Origin: JALONO01 sp038209965
Lineage (GTDB): Bacteria; Bacteroidota; Bacteroidia; Cytophagales; Thermoflexibacteraceae
Length of the DNA stretch: 24,467 nt
Reading direction: 5' to 3'
Assembly (NCBI GenBank): GCA_038209965.1
Contig: JBBQXF010000071.1
Span: forward strand, 1 to 24,467
Both the position numbers and the translations under genes were made by a program. Each line of letters begins with the position of its first letter. The first letter of the stretch is position 1. Shown one piece after another: positions 18,468 to 23,640 of the stretch. The notes under the pieces were generated by a model. The model ran no database searches and had not been told where the DNA came from. It saw nothing but the letters and a program-made list of their open reading frames with translations.

Positions 18468-18527
18468 TTGAATATCGCGAATTGATCTATCTAATTCCCA
18501 GCCAGCCAACCGGAGTAAGGGAAAAAA

Positions 18528-18914
18528 TCAATTTTGCCGAACCAATACCGCCAGATCTTTCAGTATTTGGCGCAAATAGGGAATGCTATTTTCGTTTTTG
18601 ATCACGTAATTGAACACTCCTTCGCCCTGAGCTTGGGAAATTACATCCCAGTCTTCCTTGCCTGACATGATCACCGACCGAATAGCGGGATTGCGCCGTT
18701 TGACCTCTTTGATCAGATCGAGCCCGTAGATGTCGGGCATCATCAGATCGGAGATCAGGATGTCGGGCATTTCATTATCGAGGGTAAATAGCATTTCGGT
18801 ACCGCTCTTGAAATAGCGCAATTTCATGTTCTCCTGTCCATTCAGAGCCATTTGGATAATCATCCCTTCAGTGGGATTGTCTTCAACAATAAATACGAGA
18901 AGTTGCTTTTTCAT
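18528..18914 (-). CDS. Single-domain (CheY-like) response regulator
   Basis: A 128-residue receiver domain with no output domain. The acidic pair is Glu11/Asp12, the phosphate-accepting Asp is Asp56 in ISDLMMPD, the switch Ser is Ser84 in VIMSGKED, and the conserved Lys is Lys106 in NYVIKNE. It is therefore probably an active receiver that signals by binding a partner or passing phosphate onward. No histidine kinase is present in the window. It precedes porZ on the same strand with a 230-bp gap. It differs from PorX, the known T9SS regulator, which has an added PglZ-like domain. Start at 18914 gives the usual MKKQLLVFIVEDN. Confidence 0.9.
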   Translation of the reverse strand: MKKQLLVFIVEDNPTEGMIIQMALNGQENMKLRYFKSGTEMLFTLDNEMPDILISDLMMPDIYGLDLIKEVKRRNPAIRSVIMSGKEDWDVISQAQGEGVFNYVIKNENSIPYLRQILKDLAVLVRQN

Positions 18915-19420
18915 GGATAGTTGAGGTTAGCTTTACTGAACACCTGTCCGATAACTTAAGCAAAAATCGGGGCATTTGCGCAATCGGGCATTTTTATTTT
19001 CTGGGTATGTACCCGGATGCTCCCCAAGTGTTGCTCCAACAAAATGGCCTTGATTGGTAAATCCCGGTTTTTGTCAGCCCCAAGAGTTAAAATAATGGCA
19101 GTCAGAGATTTGTCAACTTCGATAGCCGGCCCAGAACTTTCGCTTTACCAATACTTCATCAGAAATTATTTGGGCCAATTTGACTGAAAAATCCCCACGT
19201 TCGTTCATTTGGGGCCGTCTCCATTGGCTTGATCAATGGAAAACCCTATCCACACATTTTTATTGGACTGCTTTGGACACGTTGCCACCGATCTAGGTCA
19301 AGAGTGCCTCAATTTGAGCGATTTCCCTACCTGATCGACTTGAGCTTTCATGATTTTTCTGTTCTGGTAAATGGAAAATAAATTTTGACTGAGGGTATCA
19401 CCAATTGGGTTACTGTTTTC
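18915..19420. other. Non-coding stretch upstream of the maoC-like gene
   Basis: About 500 bp between divergent genes. Only short frames occur, none with family resemblance. It must hold the promoter of the response regulator, though I find no clear TAnnTTTG box for it. Confidence 0.6.
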
Positions 19421-19428
19421 TATCTTTG
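19421..19428 (+). promoter_or_regulatory. -7 promoter box of the maoC-like gene
   Basis: TATCTTTG is an exact TAnnTTTG box. The implied leader of ~80 nt contains a small perfect inverted repeat (ATAAGT at 19454-19459, ACTTAT at 19463-19468). A -33 TTTG at the standard distance is not evident. Confidence 0.45.
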
Positions 19429-19517
19429 CCCTGGCCAAAGCCGACCAAGGGCGATAAGTGCTACTTATGTTTTTGTGCATCAAGTCCCAGTTTATCAACT
19501 CATTACATAAATTCATC

Positions 19518-19940
19518 ATGGAGTCGCCCTTTCAAGAAGGTGATGTTTATCGCCACCCTTTTTCATTCTCCCAAGCCGAAGTGGTGGCATTTGCCCAAGT
19601 CACGGGCGACACCAACCCGGTCCACTTGGATCCCGAATACGCGAAGCAGACCGTTTTTCGACGACCAATTATGCACGGGATGTTGGCGGGCAGCGTTTTT
19701 TCCAAGGTGTTCGGCACGCTGTTTCCCGGGGAGGGAACCATTTACCTCAAACAAGATCTCCAGTTTATCGCCCCCATGTATGTTGACGAACGATATGAGG
19801 CAGTATTCACCATTGGCACACTTGAGCCGGCCCGCAGCAAAGCGGTGGTTCGCACCCAAATAATCCACCTAAACAGTGGCAAGGTAGTGGTTGAGGGCGG
19901 AGCGGAAATTATCAATCACCAGCAACTGCGCACACGGTGA
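19518..19940 (+). CDS. MaoC family dehydratase / (R)-specific enoyl-CoA hydratase
   Basis: A 140-residue single hot-dog-fold hydratase. The hydratase-2 motif is complete: FAQVTGDTNPVHLDPEYA, with catalytic Asp31 and His36 at the same numbers as in the PhaJ enzymes. MHGMLAGSVFSKVFG forms the adjoining substrate pocket. It hydrates trans-2-enoyl-CoA to (R)-3-hydroxyacyl-CoA, or a related substrate, in the cytoplasm. The start at 19518 gives a length typical of the family; a longer frame from 19458 would add 20 residues not found in relatives. Its stop codon lies only 12 bp before the left boundary of the accessory island, so the island was inserted just past this gene. Confidence 0.9.
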   Translation: MESPFQEGDVYRHPFSFSQAEVVAFAQVTGDTNPVHLDPEYAKQTVFRRPIMHGMLAGSVFSKVFGTLFPGEGTIYLKQDLQFIAPMYVDERYEAVFTIGTLEPARSKAVVRTQIIHLNSGKVVVEGGAEIINHQQLRTR

Positions 19941-19952
19941 GGTTTGCCGCCA

Positions 19953-19963
19953 ACGGTCGGCCG
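19953..19963. repeat. Left 11-bp direct repeat of the island
   Basis: ACGGTCGGCCG, identical to 22717-22727. The last three bases overlap the CCG of the left inverted terminus, so the true duplicated target may be shorter (8-9 bp). Confidence 0.6.
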
Positions 19964-20269
19964 TCTAAAAACTATACACTTCAAAGACAGCACAAAGCCA
20001 AGAAAACTCCCTTACTTGTAGCATGAAATTTATTATAGGAAAAAACCGGGCCAGTTGAAGAACTGGTATCGCCCGACAATATGGTTCGGCGCATAGACCT
20101 TTTTGTGGAGCGCTTAGACTTGGCAGCTTTGGGCTTTGATGACTGATTTTGCGTCTTTTTACCGAAGGTATTTTGTGCTTTGCAGAGTAGCTCAGCTCAG
20201 ATATGCGGCTTACCACAGGCTTGCATACCCTTGATATAGAGCCTCCTAAGGGGTTTTAGACGGTTTGAC
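19956..20269 (+). mobile_element. Left IS1182-derived miniature element (MITE-like)
   Basis: A ~314-bp element. The left end contains CCGTCTAAAA (19961-19970) and the right end TTTTAGACGG (20254-20263), which are perfect inverted copies. The right end continues as TTTGAC, as in the second copy. It is strongly similar along its whole length to 22382-22718, in the same orientation. Inside is a broken transposase N-terminus; the bulk of the transposase gene is missing. It lacks ~20 bp present in the other copy near 20053. Confidence 0.8.
20023..20146 (+). pseudogene. IS1182-type transposase N-terminal remnant (left copy)
   Basis: An ATG at 20023 opens MKFIIGKNRA, the usual beginning of IS1182-type transposases in this phylum. 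After a frame change the sequence continues at ~20051 as PVEELVSPDNMVRRIDLFVE and then RLDLAALGFDD, before a stop at 20144. This matches the DUF772-type N-terminal region (EEL.P.D..VR.ID.FV..LDL..LGF). The other ~90% of the gene is absent, so this is a relic. Confidence 0.7.
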
Positions 20270-20286
20270 ATTGATGTGTATGAACC

Positions 20287-20296
20287 GTTGCGTGTT
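20287..20296 (+). repeat. Cassette-boundary-like motif downstream of the PIN toxin
   Basis: GTTGCGTGTT lies ~60 bp past the toxin stop codon. It resembles GTTGTGCGTT (21200-21209) and the inverted GTTGTGTGTT (22372-22381), so a related word marks each edge of the two cargo modules. Confidence 0.3.
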
Positions 20297-20328
20297 AAAG
20301 CACGAAACAATAAAAGTACAAAACTTCG

Positions 20329-20354
20329 CTGGAAAATTATCAAGAATTTTCCAG
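20329..20354 (-). terminator. Hairpin terminator after the PIN toxin gene
   Basis: A perfect 10-bp stem (CTGGAAAATT at 20329-20338, AATTTTCCAG at 20345-20354) with a 6-base loop begins one base after the toxin stop codon. There is no long T run after it on the minus strand, so termination strength is uncertain. Confidence 0.5.
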
Positions 20355-20355
20355 A

Positions 20356-20819
20356 TTAGCACAGACCCAGCAATGGCTCATATACGGTGTTGCCAATAGT
20401 GCTTATCACACTATTGTGTTCTTCCCAATATTCTTTTGGCGTTACTATTTTGGTTCCCTTATAATTTTCCATTGTAAAATCATTAGTATTACCTGTAATT
20501 ATAAAATCCGCTTTTGGAATTTGTGCAAGTTCTAAAAGTCGGTTGTCAGGTTCATCCTCTATAATTCTCAATTTGGTCATTGGTTCGTAGGTTTCTGACA
20601 TTTCGCTCAATCTTGCGATTAGAAAATCAGCATTTGTTTTAAAATCAGCAAATCTGGCGAATTTCGGTCGTCCAAGAACTTCAAGGTATTCTTGAAGGAT
20701 TGGATTAGAAAGGCAAATAATCGCATTTCCTTCAATGCAATGGTCAACGATTAAATATGGATAATTTTTTGAATTAAGGAAGAGACCATTACGTTCGTAT
20801 CAAGAATTATTTTTTGCAT
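20356..20819 (-). pseudogene. PIN-family toxin (COG1569/VapC-like), frameshifted
   Basis: Read from the ATG at 20819 the protein begins MQKIILDTNVMVSSLIQK, with the first PIN-domain acid at Asp7, then meets a stop. One base further along, the frame resumes as NYPYLIVDHCIEGNAIICLS and runs to the end through EYLEVLGRPKF, DEPDNRLLELA and ADFIITGNTNDF, with the later PIN acids intact. Adding one A to the A6 run (T6 at 20765-20770 on the plus strand) restores a normal ~154-residue PIN ribonuclease. It therefore carries a one-base deletion, is a sequencing error, or uses slippage. The family cleaves RNA and is paired with the overlapping upstream antitoxin (20-nt overlap). Confidence 0.85.
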
Positions 20820-21027
20820 TCCTATGAGCTTTTACTTCGTCATCCATTTCTTCCATTGTCATTTTGGAAAGTCCGTATTTATTAGCCAATTGAATGCTTT
20901 TTTCCAGCGTTTGTTTTGTTATTTTTTTTCCGATGATTTCAATCAGTTCGGATAATGACAGCGTATTTTTATTCAGACCTAATTGGTCGAATTCAAAATC
21001 AGATATTTGGACATTTATAGATTTCAT
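20800..21027 (-). CDS. Antitoxin of the PIN toxin-antitoxin pair
   Basis: A 75-residue protein with family features: beta-start MKSINVQISDFEFDQLGLNK, the TLSLSELIEIIGKKITKQTL helix, and a C-terminal tail KYGLSKMTMEEMDDEVKAHR ending NAKNNS. This pattern is that of the antitoxins routinely paired with COG1569 PIN toxins in Bacteroidota: the N-terminal part binds DNA or dimerises and the tail binds the toxin. I chose the ATG at 21027, not 21093, because it matches family length and follows an exact TAAATTTG box. The gene overlaps the toxin start by 20 nt, implying coupled translation. With the toxin frameshifted the antitoxin may be a remnant or may neutralise related toxins elsewhere. Confidence 0.8.
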   Translation of the reverse strand: MKSINVQISDFEFDQLGLNKNTLSLSELIEIIGKKITKQTLEKSIQLANKYGLSKMTMEEMDDEVKAHRNAKNNS

Positions 21028-21045
21028 AATAATTTCATTTAAATT

Positions 21046-21053
21046 CAAATTTA
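21046..21053 (-). promoter_or_regulatory. -7 promoter box of the toxin-antitoxin operon
   Basis: The minus strand reads TAAATTTG, an exact TAnnTTTG box, 18 bp before the antitoxin ATG. No -33 TTTG is found at the ideal distance. Confidence 0.4.
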
Positions 21054-21089
21054 CGAATATTTCGCAATCTTTTTTCGCATTACGTAAGA

Positions 21090-21196
21090 GCATTGGCGAA
21101 TGCGGGATTTAAAAGCACCAAAGTTGAATAATAAACTTCTGTTTATAAAAAGTACAAATGCTTACATTAGCACTTCCGCCCCTCTTTTGCCAATGC
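21090..21196. repeat. 107-bp imperfect palindrome between antitoxin and CARF gene
   Basis: GCATTGGC at 21090-21097 and GCCAATGC at 21189-21196 are perfect inverted ends. The arms continue to pair loosely for ~17 bp (GAATGCGGG against the complement of CCCCTCTTTT). It is followed at 21200 by GTTGTGCGTT. Size and form recall cassette recombination sites (attC-like) or a conserved intergenic element of Bacteroidota accessory genes. I cannot show which. Confidence 0.45.
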
Positions 21197-21217
21197 AATG
21201 TTGTGCGTTTGCGTTTT

Positions 21218-22351
21218 TTAATCACGGTACTTTTGGTTTAATTGGTCTGTCGCCCAATTCAAACTTTCATTACTCTCGTCTGATAAAATAACCTGAAACC
21301 TTGCACCAAAGTTATTGTTATCTTGGTAAGTTCCTACTACAATATTTTTGCCATTTTCATCTGGTTTGATAGTAAAACCTATTCCTTTAATTGTTGCTTG
21401 TCCGTAATATGATAATGACCAACAAGTCTTTATCCATTTGCTATCAATCCAAATTTTTTTAACAAAATCTTTGAAACCAATAGGGTAATGATCGTCTCTA
21501 AATGTAGGTTCTTTTCTTTCACTGTCTGCTAATATTTTTAAGTTGGGAACTTTGGGATATCGTAAGCGAAAAGATGTCAAATATAACTGACCAATTGCGT
21601 TTAGCTCAAAAACAGATTCATCATCTATTTCAATTTCTGTTAGAAATACACGAAGTTTTTCGTCAAAATTTTCAATTTCACTTTTTGCATACGACCTCCC
21701 ACGTTCAAAATCCGTCAAAATATCCGAGTTGCGCCCCAATATATCATAGTCTAATGAAATAGGCAAAGGTGGAAAGTCTATAATTTCTGAAAATCTCTCG
21801 TGTTTATAATAAACAGGGATATCTAATGCTTGTCCAATAAGCACCGCTATCGCAATTTGTGCTTTGTAACCACCTGTCGCATCTATCGCAATATTTTCTT
21901 TTCCAAATCTATGAATAAAATCACCTACAAAACGTACAAGGTTTCTCAGACCGTGAATTTTAAAATCTTTTGGTATTGCGTCTTGAAGTTTGTCTATTAC
22001 TTTAAACTCAACTTTTTTTAAGTTTAAATCTTCTCTTTCTTCAAAATATTTTTTTAGAACTAAACCTGTATTCTTGCCTGCTTCTGTATCAGAAACGAGT
22101 AAAATAAGATTTTCTAAGTCAAGCCACTTTTTCTTTTTGGCTTCTTCAATAGTATTTATTTCCGCCCCACAAGTACGATTGTTTGGATTTACTTCCAAAA
22201 GTGATTTTGCAAGTTCATTCCAGTTTTCCGTATCAAAATATTGTTTTATCTCTTCCCAGTTTTTAGGACATTCAGAACTTTCTTTTGAAAGCCTTTTCAA
22301 GTTACTTTCAAAAAGGCTTGTTCCTACTGTGCAAATTAATGTATTTCTCAT
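21218..22351 (-). CDS. CARF-domain protein, APE2256/Csm6-Csx1-like (orphan CRISPR-associated effector)
   Basis: A 377-residue protein. Residues 1-190 form a CARF domain of the APE2256 type: the glycine turn CTVGTSLFESN at 7-17, a LILLVSDTEAG strand-turn, and the ligand-loop motif DATGGYKAQ at 157-165, followed by IPVYYKHERFSEIIDFPPLP. Known relatives bind cyclic oligoadenylate made by type III CRISPR complexes. Residues ~200-275 look like a linking region with FELNAIGQLYLTSF, similar to a winged-helix piece. The last ~90 residues are beta-rich and end SNESLNWATDQLNQKY. There is no HEPN motif in that part and no clear PD-(D/E)xK. Its size and place would fit a RelE-like nuclease as in Cami1, but this is a guess. 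The start at 22351 gives the canonical MRNTLICTVGTS. No cas gene or CRISPR array is in the window. Confidence 0.8.
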   Translation of the reverse strand: MRNTLICTVGTSLFESNLKRLSKESSECPKNWEEIKQYFDTENWNELAKSLLEVNPNNRTCGAEINTIEEAKKKKWLDLENLILLVSDTEAGKNTGLVLKKYFEEREDLNLKKVEFKVIDKLQDAIPKDFKIHGLRNLVRFVGDFIHRFGKENIAIDATGGYKAQIAIAVLIGQALDIPVYYKHERFSEIIDFPPLPISLDYDILGRNSDILTDFERGRSYAKSEIENFDEKLRVFLTEIEIDDESVFELNAIGQLYLTSFRLRYPKVPNLKILADSERKEPTFRDDHYPIGFKDFVKKIWIDSKWIKTCWSLSYYGQATIKGIGFTIKPDENGKNIVVGTYQDNNNFGARFQVILSDESNESLNWATDQLNQKYRD

Positions 22352-22408
22352 TTGGTTGTTTTTTTTAACGTAACACACAACGTCAGTCCGTCTAAAAAAT
22401 ATACACTT

Positions 22409-22416
22409 CAAAGATA
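22409..22416 (-). promoter_or_regulatory. Outward promoter-like box in the right mobile element, facing the CARF gene
   Basis: The minus strand reads TATCTTTG, an exact -7 box, about 57-65 bp before the CARF ATG. A TTG lies 22 bp further upstream (complement of 22439-22441), slightly far. The left element has TGTCTTTG at the same place, one base off. Confidence 0.4.
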
Positions 22417-22449
22417 ACACAAATTCAAGAAAACTCCCCAACTTGTGGA

Positions 22450-22594
22450 ATGAAATTTATCCTAGGAAAAAACAGGGCCACTTACAGCCTCACCGAGCCA
22501 CTTAGAAGAACTGGTATCGCCCAGTAATGTGGTTCGGTGCATAGACCTTTTAGTGGAGAGCTTAGACCTGGCACCTTTGGGCTTTGATGGCTGA
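22450..22594 (+). pseudogene. IS1182-type transposase N-terminal remnant (right copy)
   Basis: An ATG at 22450 opens MKFILGKNRATYSLTEPL. After a frame change it continues as LEELVSPSNVVRCIDLLVE and then SLDLAPLGFDG, with a stop at 22592. This is the same relic as in the left element but ~20 bp longer, and it clarifies the original N-terminal sequence. The catalytic part of the transposase is absent. Confidence 0.7.
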
Positions 22595-22716
22595 TTTTGC
22601 GCTCTTTTACCGAGGGTGTTTTGTGCTTTGCAAAGTAGTTCACCTCAGATATGCGACTTACCGCAGGCTTGCCTACCCTTGATATAGAAACTCCTTAGGA
22701 GATTCTAGACGGTTTG

Positions 22717-22727
22717 ACGGTCGGCCG
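22717..22727. repeat. Right 11-bp direct repeat of the island
   Basis: ACGGTCGGCCG, identical to 19953-19963. The first two bases fall in the TTTGAC end shared by both elements, so the boundary could be read as a 9-bp GGTCGGCCG duplication. Confidence 0.6.
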
Positions 22728-22765
22728 CTTGGTTTTTAGTTTCAAAAATTCAATTCCCAACTTAG

Positions 22766-23599
22766 CTAGCGGAGAGGGAACAGCAAGAGCAGCCCGGGCA
22801 GGCACAACAGGCCGTCGCCCATTGCCCGGTAGCGGGAATGGGGCGCAAAAAAATGCGGAAAAAAGAGCACCAGTTGCAGCCCGATCATCACCGCCCAAAG
22901 GCTGGCCTGCATCGGCAGGGCCATTGGCCTATGATAGTGTTGCCAATAGCACATGCCACCGAGCACCCCAAAAGCCACTCCGATCCAGATCGCTAGTCGG
23001 CGGATCTTGGTCGTACCCAACCACTGCACCATTGAAACAAACCCATCTTGAATATCCTCCGCTTGGCCATAATGGGAAAAAATGAGCAAATTGACCATCG
23101 CGAGACAGAAATATTGGCCTGCCAACCAGCCAAAGTCTGGATCAACTGCACCAGCTTGACTGCTTAGCGGAATGATAAATATACCAGCCACATAGCCAAT
23201 AGCCACCAAAAATTCTTTGGGTACCCATTTGGCCAATCGGGCAATTGACAAGCCGACAAAATAAATAACACAAAACCCAACCAGAAGCAGCCCGTTGTAC
23301 ACCAAGCGCAGGGGTAAAGTGAGGGCCAAGACCATGCCGCCCAGCAAAGCCAAGATGGCCAAAGCGGTCAGCAAATATTGGTTTCGTTGATGAAACTGAT
23401 GGCGGTTGGAAGCGGCGGGACAATTGGCCCGTTTGGCATCGGCTAGGTGGTCGTAGGTGTAGGCGAGATAAACCGCAAGCCCCAACACTCCAATGGCTTC
23501 GGGCTGGACTGGCACTTGGTAATAACGTGTTAACACCCAACTGTTGAGGCAGGCCCCGGCTACTACGTCAAGACTCAACCAGCTGATATATTTGTACAC
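22766..23599 (-). CDS. UbiA-superfamily prenyltransferase-like membrane protein
   Basis: A 277-residue polytopic membrane protein with about eight hydrophobic segments. An aspartate motif YTYDHLADAK (Asp50, Asp54) follows the second helix, and a second acidic patch QAEDIQDG (Asp182, Asp185) lies after the sixth. That pair of acidic loops is the hallmark of UbiA-type prenyltransferases, which bind Mg-diphosphate there. The full NDxxDxxxD motif is not present, so activity and substrate are uncertain. The frame opens with GTG at 23599; no in-frame ATG precedes it, and an ATG nearby is out of frame, so the start is uncertain. It lies 41 bp downstream of the DUF1501 gene on the same strand, probably in one operon. 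Its stop is 38 bp from the island. Confidence 0.6.
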   Translation of the reverse strand: MYKYISWLSLDVVAGACLNSWVLTRYYQVPVQPEAIGVLGLAVYLAYTYDHLADAKRANCPAASNRHQFHQRNQYLLTALAILALLGGMVLALTLPLRLVYNGLLLVGFCVIYFVGLSIARLAKWVPKEFLVAIGYVAGIFIIPLSSQAGAVDPDFGWLAGQYFCLAMVNLLIFSHYGQAEDIQDGFVSMVQWLGTTKIRRLAIWIGVAFGVLGGMCYWQHYHRPMALPMQASLWAVMIGLQLVLFFPHFFAPHSRYRAMGDGLLCLPGLLLLFPLR

Positions 23600-23640
23600 G
23601 AGTTGGGGCGGTTCATAAAAAAGTAAGCTGGTAGGAACGA

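Larger units (their letters stand above)
22382..22718 (+). mobile_element. Right IS1182-derived miniature element (MITE-like)
   Basis: A ~337-bp element. The left terminus GTCAGTCCGTCTAAAA (22382-22397) and right terminus, whose complement reads GTCAAACCGTCTAGAA (22703-22718), match at 13 of 16 positions. It is the direct-oriented relative of 19956-20269, with many point differences, so the two copies are not a recent duplication. It keeps a broken transposase N-terminus. Its left end also carries an outward promoter-like box toward the CARF gene. Confidence 0.8.
19953..22727. mobile_element. Composite-transposon-like accessory island carrying a PIN toxin-antitoxin and a CARF protein
   Basis: The ~2.8-kb segment is bounded by two directly oriented IS1182-type miniature elements and by an 11-bp direct repeat, ACGGTCGGCCG, at 19953-19963 and 22717-22727. 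Its genes are much richer in A and T than the flanking maoC and UbiA-like genes. It lies between two convergent genes and disrupts neither. Removing it with one copy of the repeat would join the two flanks cleanly. No active transposase is encoded, so it would depend on an enzyme supplied in trans. Confidence 0.6.

Noticed and set aside
19298..19519. 73-codon open frame antisense to the maoC leader
   Set aside because: No family resemblance and it overlaps the maoC promoter and start.
19965..20216. 83-codon minus-strand frame inside the left mobile element
   Set aside because: The plus strand encodes a recognisable transposase start; the minus frame is not kept open in the right copy.
21218..22351. 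Possible HEPN motif (R-x6-H, RFVGDFIH) in the CARF protein
   Set aside because: It falls inside the CARF domain, just before the ligand loop, not in the C-terminal effector part; most likely coincidence.
19953..22727. CRISPR array near the CARF gene
   Set aside because: I looked for regularly spaced short repeats on both sides of the gene and found only the two long IS-derived elements.
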